The notes: generated from the sequence alone by a model not told the origin. 64,000 nt of DNA from Chamaecrista fasciculata (GCA_003254925.1 QANZ01027390.1:29859-93858), one strand, 5' to 3'; shown: positions 1 to 12,074, numbered from the stretch's first letter. Translations and numbers: made by a program.

Positions 1-375
1 GTGGTTTGAAACTTGACACTTTGGTACCCTGTGGTATTCTCCATTAACACTTTGGTACCCTTTGGGGTTATTTTGTAATTTTAATCATAACAAATTTTGC
101 AAAAATTACATATTGACCCCAAAAAATTTTCAAAAGTTACAAATAGGTCCCTGAATACATATTATCTAAGGACTAAAATGAAAACTTTTAAAAAAATTTG
201 GGGTCAATATGTAATTTTAGTAAAATTTGTTGTGGTTAAAATTACAAAATAAACCCAAAGGGTACCAAAGTGTTAATGGAGAATACCACAGGGTACCAAA
301 GTGTCAAGTTTCAAACCACGGGGTACCAAAGTGAAATAGGGTCAAACCACATAATACCAAAGTGTAATTTATCCT
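1..375. repeat. Mutator-like foldback MITE, 5' end cut by the window edge
   Basis: The two halves are inverted copies: the left half (1-70) repeats 'ctttggtaccctgtggt'-type text and the right half (245-375) is its reverse complement, ending in 'agtgtaatttatcct'. The same sequence occurs whole at 35540-35968, which shows that the outer 45 or so bases on the left lie outside the window. There is no coding capacity. The class is inferred from the second copy, which has a perfect 9-bp target duplication. Confidence 0.8.
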
Positions 376-1374
376 AAAGAAAAAGCAGACAAGACATATA
401 AAGAGATACAGACAAAAATCCTTAATTACATTTGCTTGCTAATTACTAATACTAGCCGTATGAATGGAATCCTCCTCTCTCTGTTACCCAAGAGACACAA
501 TGGGTCATAAATATAAATTCAAAATCATTCATTACATATCTACTTTTATTTTTTATGGGTCATTTTATGAGTCATTTATAACATAACTACAATACAACAT
601 TATTCTTTCTTCAATAAAATTGACATTCATTAATTTAAAATATATTCAGTTCTTATCAACTTATCATTGTTCTGTACCACACTGGCACACCTCTTCATCT
701 ACATTCTAGAGGCCTTGAAGAAAAAAATTTTGACACCAAAATGCTAACAACAAAGAGAACAGTACTAAAATGTCACTTTTAAAAAAGTAAAATATCAAAA
801 TAAAAACAGTCTATACCTCAAGACATCAAAATATAATTTGCACTATTTATTCTTATATAAACCACCAGGTCACAGTCAAAAATATTTCTAACAAAACTCA
901 AACTTAAATTATTAATAAAGGTAAAAGTATTAATTTTGAACTCAAACTTTATATCATCTGTCAATTTCGTTTCCAATCTTTTTTTATTATTAATTTTGTC
1001 CCCAATGTTTCACATTTTTGTCAATTTTATCTTTTGCGGTTACTTTAGACAAATATTATCGACATAATCTACGTGGTTAATGATATATAATGTAAAATTG
1101 ATAGAAAAAGAAACTCAAATACTAACTCAAATTGGAAAACAAGATGCAATCTGTCGTTAATTTAATAAAAGAAGTTAGTGAAATAAAACCGACTAATATA
1201 TAAAATATTGAGGACGAAAGTAATATTTTGCCACTAATAAATGTAAGAATTACCACTGCAAACCTTGAACAAGATCACAAGACACAGTATCCAAAATCGA
1301 ATCTAATTCTCCTCCCTCCATCATTCACACTCTCTCACACACAGTCATCACGCTCTCCAACTCTCTCTATAGTC
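376..1374. other. AT-rich intergenic DNA upstream of the UGT gene
   Basis: No gene seen. Positions 716-840 hold a decayed right half of a foldback element ('accaaaatgctaac', 'caaaatataattt'), related to the copy at 29759-30136. Confidence 0.6.
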
Positions 1375-1444
1375 TATATATATATATACACATACAATCC
1401 ACTTTTCTCATTCTATCATTCTCCTTCACACCAAAATTACCAAA
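1375..1444 (+). promoter_or_regulatory. TATA-rich core promoter and CT-rich leader of the UGT gene
   Basis: A (TA)n run at about 1375-1388 lies 57-70 bases before the ATG. It is followed by a C/T-rich leader ('ttctcattctatcattctcc') and a favourable start context (accaaaATGg). The TATA assignment is by position only, and the transcription start is not known. Confidence 0.45.
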
Positions 1445-3590
1445 ATGGGCTCTGAATCCGATTCTTCTATTCCCATTCACGCTCTCTTAGTTTCCTTCCC
1501 AGGCCAAGGCCACATAAACCCTCTCCTCCGTCTCGGAAAACGCCTTGCCTCCAAGGGCTTTTTCGTCACTTTCTCCACCCCCGAAACCACCGGCCAAAAC
1601 CTCAAAACCGCCAACGCCGCCGTCTCCTCCGCCGTACCCCTCGCCGTCGGCGCCGGTTCCCTCCGGTTCGAATTCTTCGACGACGGTTGGTCCCCTGACG
1701 ACCCCAGAAGAAAAAATCTCTCCGAATACTTATCCCAACTCGAAATCACCGGAAAACAATTCATCACACAAATCATCAACAAACACAAAAATCATAATCA
1801 CAATCATGAAAATCATGATGATTTTTATGGTATTATTCCTCCTATTTCGTTGATTATAAATAACCCATTTGTTCCTTGGGTATGTGATGTAGCTTCCGAA
1901 ATGGGAATACCAAACGCAATGTTATGGGTTCAATCCGGTGCCGTTTTTGCTGCTTACTATCATTATCATCACAAGCTCGTTCCTTTTCCGACAGAATCAA
2001 ACCCCAACATCGAAGTTGAAATCCCCTGTTTGCCTGTTCTTAAAAACTCCGAAATCCCGAGCTTCTTGCTTCCTTCGGATAGATTCAAGTTTCTGGGGTC
2101 GCTTATATTGGAACAATTCAAGAACTTGACGACGCCGTTTTGCGTTTTGATGGACACTTTCGAGGAGTTAGAAAAAGAGTATATAGATTATATGGGTAAG
2201 TTCGTACCTTTAAGATCCGTGGGTCCTCTGTTTTTGAACCCGAGAAAAACAGAGCATGGTGATGATGATGATTCGAGGATTCGTGGGGATTTAATGGTGA
2301 AAGCAGAGGACTGTGTGGAGTGGTTGAACAAGAAGGATGTGCGTTCTGTGGTTTATGTGTCGTTTGGGAGCATAGTGTATTTGGCTCAAGAGCAAGTGGA
2401 AGAGATTGCGTATGCGCTTTTGGAGTCGGAGGTGTCGTTTTTGTGGGTTCTAAAACCTCCTCATAAAGATCTTGGCCTTCGTCCTCATGTGTTGCCTGAC
2501 GGATTTCTTGAGAAAACCAAGTAAGATGAATGATCCTTCAAGTTGTTTTTGTTATCTTGATTCTCTTTGTTTGTGGTTATTTTTCTTTTTTGTTTTTATT
2601 ACATTGAATACTCTTAATGAAGTTTGTTGAATGCTCTTAATGAAGTTTGTTTGTGATGTTTTTCTCCTTTCTCCCCCTTTTTTTTTTTTCTTTTGTTTTT
2701 AGTACATTGAATGCTCTTAATTAAGTTCGGCAGTCTCTGTAAAATGTTTGGTAAGAGAACAATTAGTATAGATATATATGACTAATTTATTTAGTTATTT
2801 TCTATAAAATATTTTTTATTTCTACTTTAGTCTTTAGTCTTCAAACTCTTTTTATAAAGTTCCATAAAGTTTGGATTTTCTATTTGTCAAAAAAGTAACT
2901 CAAAATGATAATTTTTAAAAAGAAAAATAGACCTACTATTTTTAAAAGATATAATGACAACTTTTTAACTAATATCTTTAAGTAGTTGCTAGAAGAATTT
3001 AGAAGAGAGTAAAATATATATATATAATAATAATATCTAACTAACAATTAAAAAATAAATTTTCTTTTTTTTTTTTAAATAATTGTGGGAAAAAGTATCT
3101 GATTGATATTATTATTATGTGTAGGGAGAAAGGGAAGGTGGTTGAATGGAGTCCACAAGAAGAAGTACTATCACATCCTTCAATATCATGCTTTGTGAGT
3201 CATTGTGGTTGGAATTCATCCATGGAAGCCCTAACTTGTGGAGTTCCTATAGTGACATTTCCAGCATGGGGTGATCAAGTCACAAATGCTAAGTTCTTAG
3301 TGGACGTTTTTGGTGTCGGTATTGCACTAGGGTATGGCCAATCTCACACCCAATTGATCACAAGACATGAATTCAAACAAAAATTGCAAGAGGCCACTCT
3401 TGGGCCCAAGGCCCAAGAGTTGAGGAACAATGCCATGAAGTGGAAGGCCGCGGCTGAGGTCGCGGTGGCCCCGGGCGGATCATCGGATCGGAATTTGGAT
3501 GAGTTTGTGAAGGATGTGAAGAAGAGGATTGTTGAAAAAAATTTGGCCAAGTCTATACGCGCTTCGTGTGTTGTTGAAGACCAAGTGTAA
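1445..3590 (+). CDS. UGT84: UDP-glucosyltransferase of the UGT84 family (phenolic acid glucose-ester type)
   Basis: Family 1 plant glycosyltransferase. The UGT84 group moves glucose from UDP-glucose onto carboxyl groups of cinnamic, benzoic or gallic acids in the cytosol. Exons 1445-2520 and 3125-3590 join as AA|G (phase 2, GT-AG) into 513 residues, close to the usual 480-500. GQGHINP at 20-26 holds the expected catalytic His23. The PSPG box runs from Trp367 to Gln410, with HCGW at 385-388; the final Gln fits a glucose donor. Exon 1 ends FLEKTK and exon 2 continues EKGKVVEWSPQ, as in UGT84 proteins, so no residues are lost. UGT84 genes known to me are intronless, so the 604-bp intron in front of the PSPG box is unusual. 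A His/Asn-rich stretch (residues about 112-125, coded by AAT/CAT repeats) looks like a local expansion. The acceptor acid cannot be told from sequence. The gene appears intact. Confidence 0.9.
2521..3124 (+). other. Single intron of the UGT gene
   Basis: Starts GTAAGATG and ends TTATGTGTAG, AT-rich with T-runs. Positions 2604-2660 and 2700-2730 carry repeated 'acattgaatgctcttaat' text. No transposon ends or flanking duplication were found that would explain its origin. Confidence 0.85.
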
Positions 3591-3616
3591 TGTTGAATGT
3601 AATATTATGTAATGTA

Positions 3617-4389
3617 GGGTCAGTTCGCTTTCGTTTTTATAAAATTTGTTTTGATTATAATCGTAGTGTGATTATAATCAAAGTTGATTATTTTTGTAGT
3701 GGTGTTTGGATGATTGTTGATTATTTGGTGTGAAATTATTAAAATGGGTATGTAATGATTGTGGTAGGTGGATAAAAAGTAAGGAAATTGATAAATTGTA
3801 TAGGGGTATAAATGGAAGAAAAAGTAGGAAAAAGTAAGATGTGATTTGATTATAATAAAAGTGTGTTTGGATGTGATTGTTGTTTGAAAAAAAATCAAAA
3901 TNTTGATAATAGCTGATACGAAATGGTAGAGTTTAGTGTGATTGCGAATTCGTAAATCAGAGAAAGAGAAACGAAATGAACTAGTTTTCTTCTGAGAATT
4001 TTTTCAGCCATGGCTGATGAAGATCCAGCCTCTATGGAGAGAGAGACGATAGAGAGGGGTGAGAGAGAAGGAAGACAACAATGGCTAAAATATCAATTTT
4101 ACTCCTAAACTATTTGGGCAAAATAAACAATTTAGCCCAATACAAGAATAAGTATTTACAAACTGGCCCAATATTCAGTTAAATGACAATTTTGTCCTTG
4201 TAATGTGTGATGGAATATATTAGAGTATAGGTAATTATAAGTATATGTATAGGGGTATAAGTGTAATTGAGTGTGTTTGATTATTAAAAAATCATGATTA
4301 TAATTGAATCAGGAAAAAAACGTAAACGAACATGTTTATTATGATTATAATCAAAACAGATTATAATCAAAACGCAAACAAACTTGGCC
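3617..4389. repeat. Terminal-inverted-repeat MITE just behind the UGT stop codon
   Basis: The left end 'gggtcagttcgctttcgttt' pairs, imperfectly, with the reverse complement of the right end (ggccaagtttgtttgcgttt). Both arms are rich in 'gattataatca'. The 7-bp sequence taatgta stands directly outside both ends (3610-3616 and 4390-4396), as expected of a target duplication. A shorter 'ctcctaaac' type repeat is nested around 4091-4200. The element begins 26 bp after the UGT stop, so it may form part of that gene's 3' UTR. hAT-like by duplication size, but this is not certain. Confidence 0.6.
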
Positions 4390-5433
4390 TAATGTAATTG
4401 CATGTATGAATGTACTATTTTGTATGAGCGATTTTGAATATTGGTAGTATGATTAAGGAAATTGCATGAAATGGGAATGTTTGAAAAATTCAGAAAATTG
4501 TGGTGGTGTTACTGGAATTAGCTATGAACCTGGTTCTGGCAGGGGGGTCATTACCTGGTTCGATGAACACACAGGGGTGGCCCTGCGATTCACCTCCGAT
4601 TGCTTAAGTTAGTAAAGAGTTGAGCATGATAATCTCAATGGATTAGTTAAAGTGCGTATCTTTTTCCAGTGTGAAGGGTTAACCTTTTATACTGGCTGGA
4701 GGTGATCTGGCGTGATCTTGCCATAAATGCCTGGATGCTTGATTGTGATCCTGGTTGATCTGATTGCGATCCTTGGCTCCCACGTAATTTCCTTTTCTGC
4801 GAAAGGTGCCTTGATGGCTAAGGCGTTATCAAGGGAAAGAATCTCTGAGTGATTTGCCTTGATTGACAGCGGATCTTGATCGATCCTTAATTGGCTCCTG
4901 ATTGATTCAGGGTTTCCTTATTTGTTGGTCGTGGGCGCCCACATCCTTCGTGATTGTGGGCGTCCACATCTGATGGCGAGATACAGGACGTTCATGCCTA
5001 TGTGATCCATCTGGTGGGTTTGTAATCTGTTGAATCGAGGGCATGTTCTGCCATTTGGGCCTCCTAATTATTGGGCCTATTATCAGCTAGCTAGGTGGGA
5101 CAAACGTATGGAATAACAAGTCTTTTAATTTGGTTTGTAATTTAGCATTTGTCCAAGAGAATTATTAAAAGAAGGAGAATCATTTTTGCTTTTTCTCAAA
5201 AAAACAAATGTGTCGGTGGATTTGGTGCGTTAAATTAAAATTGAAGAGGCATTGCGTTGCAATTATAATATCTATATTATATTATATGGCTTCACCCTTT
5301 TATGGTTGGTCAAAATTAATGAATTAAAAAAATAAAAATAAAATAAAAATCACCCACTTTCTTCTAGCCCACGTTCTCTCACCCCAAATAAGTTACTTTT
5401 GATTTTCATTCATATTTTAAACTCCATAAAAAA
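4390..5433. other. Non-coding block, possibly an old retrotransposon fragment
   Basis: Positions about 4500-5100 are less AT-rich than their surroundings and hold internal repeats ('gtgggcgcccacatcc' and 'gtgggcgtccacatc'; repeated 'gatctgg' and 'gatcctgg'). This resembles the body of an LTR or TRIM-type element, but no paired repeat, primer site or target duplication was found. No open reading frame of note. Confidence 0.3.
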
Positions 5434-5531
5434 AGGATAAATTACACTTTGGTACTCTATGGTTTGGTCATATTTTACTTTAGTACTCGGTGATTTAAAA
5501 AGTGACATTTTGATACCCTGTGATATTCTCT
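5434..5531. repeat. Left half of a Mutator-like foldback MITE
   Basis: Starts 'ggataaattacactttggta' and continues with the 'gacattttgataccctgtg' unit shared with the elements at 1-375 and 35540-35968. The inverted partner is absent, so this is a broken copy. Confidence 0.55.
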
Positions 5532-5740
5532 TAATAAATTATTTAAATAATTTTATATTTTACATACACATGACACACAAAGCCTCTAGTGTATATATAT
5601 ATATATATGCTGAAGGAATGCCAACATGTAGCCATATATAGTACTAAACTACTAACGTGGTACGTGTGGCTACCAATAAACAATTGATTTTTTTTTCATG
5701 ATATGGGTATAAATTATACAAGAGTAGATGTTAAGGTTTT

Positions 5741-6040
5741 TATTAATTAAATGAGTTTTCAAATATTAAAAATTATCTTTAAATGAATTTTTATAGATTT
5801 CAAGATATGAGATGCTTATTAACCAATCAGAAGAAACTTTAACATGTACCCTAAGGGCACATGTTAGATAAATCCATTATATAAAGGGTCCTTTTTAACT
5901 GGTTAAGTGAGTTTTTAAACATTAAAAATTATCTTTCAAATGAATTTTCGTAGATTTCAAGATATGAGATGCTCTACTAACCAATCAGAAGAAACCTTAA
6001 AATGTGCCATAAGGGCACATGTTAGATAAATTATTATATA
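5741..6040. repeat. Imperfect tandem duplication, about 150 bp per unit
   Basis: Two adjacent copies share 'gatttcaagatatgagatgc', 'taaccaatcagaagaaac' and 'aagggcacatgttagataaa'. The second begins near 5895. Each unit ends in the same TA-rich text. No coding function. Confidence 0.6.
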
Positions 6041-7445
6041 AAAACAAAATTCGGTTGGTAGGGACAAATTTCATAAATCTTGGGAAGAATAATTTTTTAC
6101 TTAATACCTAAAAAAAAGTGTGGCTGCATAGTATAGTGTACGTAGCATCTATGAGTGGTTTGGATAATACTTTGGAGTTCAATTTCACGTGCTATGTTTG
6201 GCTTCCCACGGCAAGGCTGAGACACAGAAAAGTAGGGTTTAATTATCAATTAATGATGTTGTATTATATTAATTTAGTTAAAACTTTAAGAAAGAGACTA
6301 ATAAATAACAAAAATAATTGTGCATGAGAGGCCAAATAGAAAAGACAGTTTTAGACGACTAATACAAGAGAGATGAAGGTTTTAGTCATTAGAAATGAGA
6401 TTTTGACTAAAAGGAAAAGTCATAAATTAGATAGAGGAGTTAACATTTAATATACACAAATTAAAAAGTGAAATCTAAAAACGTAAATATAGGAGAAAAG
6501 TTTGAAATGGATCCTCTACCGTGTATGAAGCATGGATACTTATTCTGAGAGCGTGTCGTCGTGTTAAATACGTGTTTGTATCCGATACTCGTATGACACC
6601 TACATGATATATACTCATAAATTTCAAAATATTAAGTTAATTTTTTGTGACTTTAACATGACAAACAATAAAAATAATGACACATATGACATATATTATG
6701 AATAAATATTATAATTTTGAAGTTTTCATCAAAATTAATGAATTTTTAGTTATTTATATATATAAATATATGTCGTGTCGTGTCATGTAAGTTTAAGAAT
6801 TTGACGTTTTAGTGTGTCCGTGTCCGTGTCATGTCCTATGTCCATGGCAGTGTCTATACTTCTTAATCAACGTTGCATTTAGAAAGAGAAAGAAAGAGTT
6901 AGAGATAAAAAATATTAGTAGGGTTTACATTTTTTTCTTTGATTCTCTTTTTTTCTCTCTAAACTATAATGCATTACACTACGACGGAAGGTCCAAATCC
7001 AGGAAAGTTCAAGCAAACATAAAATATATAAGGAGAAAAGTTTAGGAATTTTGTCATTTTTATTATTCATGAGATTTCTTAAATGGTAAATAAAATTGAG
7101 ATAACTCTTGTGCTTTTTATTTTATACTTTTTTAAATGATAAATGCAAATAATGATTGCTAATATTAATAATACTGCAAATCATTTAATGCATATATATC
7201 AAATTGCAGTTTTTGGTGGACTTCCTCCCATTGAGTCTTGTAGGTCCGTGCAAGGTGTGTTGCTTTCTAAGTTCACGCATCTTCATTGTGAAGCTTATTA
7301 ATGTTTGTGTCCATCTTCTTACTAATAACCAAGCTCTGCATTAAATGAATTTATTTTCTGTTTTGTTTTGCTGCGGCCAACTAGGTCTGCTTTATTTAGT
7401 TTCTAATTTGTTTGTGTTGTACTCTTCAATTCTTTTATGTAATGT
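6041..7445. other. AT-rich intergenic DNA
   Basis: No supported gene. Short open frames lack codon bias and recognisable motifs. The 'gtgtcgtgtc' and 'tgtccgtgtc' text near 6550 and 6775-6850 forms a loose inverted pair ('cgtgtcgtcgtgttaaatacgtg'). Confidence 0.5.
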
Positions 7446-8105
7446 AAGGGTAAATTATAGAAAATATACATGTGATTTAGCTCCTTTGTACTTGAATATT
7501 AGAGTAAATTATACAAAAGGGTTTTATGGTTTGGTCTATTTTCAGATAGGGTTCCTGTAGTTTAAAAAGTGTCAGATAGGGTCCTTGTGATTTGCTCTGT
7601 TAACAAGAAGGGTCCTAAGGTATATTTTCGTTCAAAATTTGATAGGAATTTGGGCTAAAATACTATTTTAAGACCCTAACTATTAATTTTTATGCGTTTG
7701 ACTCCCTATTTGTAAGAGAGGACTTTGACGAAAAAAAAAAAGTTTCGTAATAATAAATGAAATTTCACCTCTCCCTCTCTGAGAATTCACTCGGACTCTG
7801 TTCAACTTGAAGCAATTGCGCAGAGAGAGAGAGAGGTGAAATTTCATTTATTATTACAAAACTTTTCTTTTTTTGCGTCAAAGTTCTCTCTTACAAATAG
7901 AGAGTCAAACGTATAAAAATTAATAGTTAGGGTCTTAAAATAGTATTCTAACAAAAATTTTCGTCAAATTTTGGACGGAAATATACCCTAGGACCCATTA
8001 TGTTAACGGAGCAAACCACAAGGACCTTTATCTGACACTTTTTAAACCACAAGGGCCCTATCTGAAAATGGGCCAAACCATATGGCCCTTTAGTGTAATT
8101 TACCC
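7446..8105. repeat. Mutator-like foldback MITE, 604 bp, with a broken extra end
   Basis: The intact element is 7502-8105: 'gagtaaattata' at the left pairs with 'taatttaccc' at the right, and the arms repeat 'cagatagggtcc' in inverted form. Flanks tgaatatta and taaatatta (7493-7501, 8106-8114) match at 8 of 9 positions, a Mutator-size duplication. The centre (7715-7880) is a second hairpin. An extra 'gggtaaattatag' at 7448 is the end of another broken copy. Confidence 0.65.
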
Positions 8106-8274
8106 TAAATATTATGTGGTTTTGAGAGCTACACTATGATATCTTGTAGTTTGTATCTATAATAATTAGAGTACTTGTGATTTTGTTCCATCAATTTTCA
8201 ACGACACATGTCATGTTTAGCTCACATGATTTAGCTAGTAAAAAAAAAAATCAAATTTTAATCATCAAATTATT

Positions 8275-8615
8275 GGGTAAGTTTCAGGTTGATCCTAAAA
8301 CTATTGTTTGTTCTTATTTGATTCTCAAGTTTTTCTATTATTTTTTTTTCATTTTGGTTCTAAAACAATTACGATGAATTATTTCTCTCTCATATATGTA
8401 ATAAAAGTGAGTTAACAAAGAGAAGAAGAAAATTTTTCATTCTTAGCCACAAATTGAAGAAAAAATTGTGTTTGTTTTTATCTCTAATTTATGACAAAAA
8501 ATAACGATGAAAACCTGGTAAAATCATATTTTGGGACTAAAATGGAACAAACATAAAAGTTTAAGGACAAAAATTAAATAAAAAATAGTTTAATGACCAA
8601 AATGAAACTTATCCC
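8275..8615. repeat. Foldback MITE (gggtaagtttca ends)
   Basis: Left 'gggtaagtttcaggttgatc' pairs with right 'aaaatgaaacttatccc'. The arms carry 'ggttctaaaac' and 'gggactaaaatgg'. I see no clear target duplication. Related in design to the element at 20909-21501. Confidence 0.55.
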
Positions 8616-8743
8616 ATAATTTGAAAACTAGAATAAGTATTTAACTTTGAAATAAAGATCGACCACGGAGATGTAATACAAACTAACCACTAAAATACAA
8701 TAAAAATCAACCACTTAGTTGCAGCAGAAATCGATGACTTAGT

Positions 8744-8947
8744 CAATAAAAGTTGGCCTAATTGGTAAGGAGTCAACTTATAACCCATAAGGTCGTGAGT
8801 TCGAATCCCGCTGTCGATGTGAGAGCCTTGTTGGTAGGCGATCTGTAAGTACCTCTATAAGCGCTCATAGAGCCTGGAGGCCTGCCCTGACCTTGGTGAG
8901 CCCCGGGGCCCAACTCACCTAAACTTTTGTTCATAAAAAAAAAAAAG
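8744..8947 (+). mobile_element. tRNA-derived SINE with 17-bp target duplication
   Basis: The head carries Pol III promoter boxes: an A-box-like 'ggcctaattggtaagg' and a B-box 'gagttcgaatcc'. The body contains 'ggcctgccctgaccttgg' and the tail is A-rich. A perfect 17-bp direct repeat (gaaatcgatgacttagt) stands at 8727-8743 and 8948-8964. The perfect duplication suggests a fairly recent insertion. A tRNA gene is ruled out by the length, the A-tail and the absence of a cloverleaf. Confidence 0.9.
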
Positions 8948-9280
8948 GAAATCGATGACTTAGTTTAAGATTATTTTTTTTTATTTTAAGCTTTTCTTCT
9001 CCTTTTAATTTTTAATTTTTATTTTTTTAGAAGATGCTTATATACAGTGTAGAAACTCCCATTGTCAAATTTCTTTTTAATATGAATTTACTTGGCAGAG
9101 GTTAATCATGCGCAAGATTTCATAAAGCTAAGCTTTTTGCTAAATTTCGGCAAAGAATTATATACTTAATGTTTTATTTTGTTAGAGATTGATGTAATCA
9201 TGTAAAGTATAATTAACTATATAAAATTTGTACAAAAAATCAGAAACAAGAAAAGTATAAATAAAATTTAATAGAGATTG

Positions 9281-9346
9281 CTGGCCTGACCTTGGTGAGC
9301 CCCGGGACCCTAACTCACTTAAATTTTTTCCTTACCCAAAAAAAAA
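9281..9346 (+). mobile_element. 5'-truncated SINE, same family
   Basis: Begins inside the SINE body ('ctggcctgaccttggtgagc') and ends in an A-run. It is flanked by a perfect 13-bp duplication, ttaatagagattg (9268-9280 and 9347-9359). It lacks the promoter half, so it arrived already truncated during reverse transcription. Confidence 0.85.
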
Positions 9347-9359
9347 TTAATAGAGATTG

Positions 9360-11049
9360 ATGTAACATACTCACGTTTTAATGCTATTATAAAAGCTTTA
9401 TAAGAGAGAATATTTTTAATTAGATGACATCTACATATATTAACAGTTAATGTTTTTTTTTATGGGATTAACAGTTGGTATATGTTGCTGAAAAGCTTTT
9501 ATTTGATAGTTACAACACTTTTGTAATCTTAAAGTAAGTCGTAAGCATAAACGTAAGCATGATTATGATATCTATATAATGCATTTATGATATTTTGCAT
9601 TCACGTGACTGTCAGTAGTTTACGTAGCATCTGCTTCTAGGTATCCCTAACATTGACTAAGAGATTTAAAAAATCTAAAAAAAATCTTATGTAGAAGCTT
9701 AAAATCTAAAAACTTACTTATAACTAAATAATGTTAATACAAAAATATGTTCATGTGCAAGTTCCATGTCATCTTATTAATTAATTAATAATATTATATT
9801 TTTAACTAATATTATTATATAATTAATTTAGTTAAATTTTAGATAAATGGACAAAAATTAATAATCAACAAAATTGACAAATTAATCAATTCTATCAAGT
9901 TGACTCCTCTCATATCAAGTTTAATTTGTCGAGTCCTCTTGGATCAGATTGGGTTATTGAATCAACTTGAATTGAATCAAGTTGTCAAGCTCACTAGAAC
10001 TAAATCAAGTTTATCAAACTAGCTAATTGATTATACTTTATGATGTGTGTATAAAATGGTGTGTTAGTAGTTTTAATCATTTAAGAATGTTGCTCAACTA
10101 ATTAATTATACTTTATGATGTGTGTATAATTATAAAAAAATATTTTATATGTATGTTAATATAAGAACACAGGTCTTGAAAATTACCGACTTGAAAATAA
10201 CAATGGCACGCTTAACTTATCAATTATCACTGGTGTTATAAGTGTTAACGTACTAGTTAATCACGGCTCTATGTGGGACCACCCTTGTTGTCCTCTTATG
10301 CATTAAGTTGAAAATAATAACCATAGTTTGAGAATCCAAAATGTAACACGTCACAAACATTTACGACTATGTGGTTATGAAATTTTTATAGTGGACATGG
10401 AAAAAGATTGAAGAAAAGGGACACTTTTTGACATTGTGATATTGATAAAGAACTTCTTGTTGTTCAAGTTTGAACATCTAGACGTTATATATACAAGATA
10501 ATAACGAAAATTTGTGAGAAAAAAAGTGCCCCATATTTTGTTACATGCAAATAAGTTTCTTAACTTTTAGAACCGATATTATTTTAAAAATAAAAATAAT
10601 AATTAAGATTCTTAACTTTAATAATATAACAAATAAGTATTTCTATTTATTTATTTTTCTCTAAACTAAACATTTCGCTGTAGTAGCTCCTTGCATATAG
10701 GGAAAAGTAAATTAATGCTATAAAATAAGACAAGTAGGCGAATTTGCTGAAATGTAAAATTTTAAAAATTTTAGTTATTCATTTTCAAAGTTTAAGATCT
10801 TAATTGTGTGAAGAGTTGGTGTAAATAATAAGTGATTTGAGATTGTTTAAGTAAAATTTTTAATTTGAAGCTTTGTGAATATAATTATCTAATATTAAAA
10901 TTTGGGAGACTCTCTCACGATGTTGCTTGTAAGATCTCAATCCTAATACAATCTCACCTAGAAATAATCTCAAATTAGATTCTTTATAGTGCACTATAGG
11001 TGTAGTGCTGAGATAGAAAGGAACAAGTAGAGAAAGAAAGTGTTAGTAG
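9360..11049. other. AT-rich intergenic DNA
   Basis: No gene seen. Positions 9890-10020 repeat 'atcaagtt' in various forms. The sequence 'attatactttatgatgtgtg' occurs at about 10030 and again at about 10105. Confidence 0.5.
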
Positions 11050-11418
11050 TGTTGAGTTTTGTTCTTTTCAAAGTCCCACATCGGGCAAACCAAGATGAGG
11101 AAGGGTGAGAAACTTGTATAAATAGGAGTGAGATATGAGCTTCTTAAGTACCACAACTTATATAGATATCCTAAAGAGTGTAATGAGGTATAGGTAGTTA
11201 TGTGTCATTTATGAGAGAGGGTTTACAATTTTCTCCAGTTAAAAATTGTATTGAGGAGAGTTTGTAATATTTTTGTGCAAAAATTACGAATAGTGAAGTT
11301 TGTCCCAGTAGGGTCGTGGAGTAGGTCTTGAGATATCAAACCATGTTAAATTTTTCGTGTGTGATTTCTCTATTTCATCTTCCTTTATTTGTTGTGTGGG
11401 TTGCGCTTCCGCACAACA
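11050..11418 (+). repeat. 5' LTR of the TRIM
   Basis: 369 bp. Contains the 'aaagtcccacatcggg' block common in plant small LTR elements and a TATA-like 'gtataaatagg' near 11117. Confidence 0.85.
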
Positions 11419-11420
11419 AG

Positions 11421-11434
11421 TGGTATCAGAGCCA
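11421..11434 (+). other. Primer-binding site of the TRIM (tRNA-Met)
   Basis: The sequence tggtatcagagcca matches the standard plant initiator-Met primer site two bases after the LTR end. Confidence 0.85.
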
Positions 11435-12074
11435 GGTTCCGACCTAGGAAGGACAAAGGGAGAGGAAAGAGCAAGTGGGTCAGCTAGTTAGCAGAAGGTT
11501 CAAGCACTGCCACGTCAAGAGAGGTTGGTTAAGTCTAACTTTCAATTTTAATTCCAGTTTTGAAGTTAGATTTTTGGAATTTGGATTGGTTGTCTGTTGG
11601 ATTGCCTGTAGTGTTGGTTATTGGTTGTCTGTTTTGTGATGCTGGTTATTGGTTGTTTGTTGGTATGATGACGACCCTGAGGTTTGAAAGTTCTATTATT
11701 TGATGGGAGAACATACTTGTGCACAACAAGGAGAGATTGTGCGAGTGATGAGCTGTTACGTTGGCAACAAAGAGATGCTGCATAAGAAAAAAAGAGATGT
11801 CATGCAGGTGAAGAGATACCGTACTAACGATGTTGTGCAAGCGACGAGGAGATGCCACATATGTGATGAGAAGATACTGTGCTGGTGACGAGGAGATGCT
11901 ATACAAGCAATGAAGAGGCGTTGTATAAGCGACGAGGAGATGCCACACAGTCAATTTGAAGGAGGACTAGAGTGTTCTCCGAGAACAAATGAAGATAAAA
12001 AAAGTTGAGAATGTAAATAGGTCAATTTTTCTGATAGAGTGAGATTATGTGAGACTTTGAATGAAGGGAGGATT

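Noticed and set aside
1477-1853. Open frames overlapping UGT exon 1 in other frames
   Set aside because: They are by-products of the GC-rich coding sequence on the real frame.
2521-3124. UGT intron as another MITE-born intron
   Set aside because: No inverted ends and no duplicated target at the junctions were found, unlike the BSP introns.
8755-8825. Possible tRNA gene (A- and B-box)
   Set aside because: The boxes belong to a SINE with A-tail and 17-bp duplication; no full cloverleaf can be drawn.
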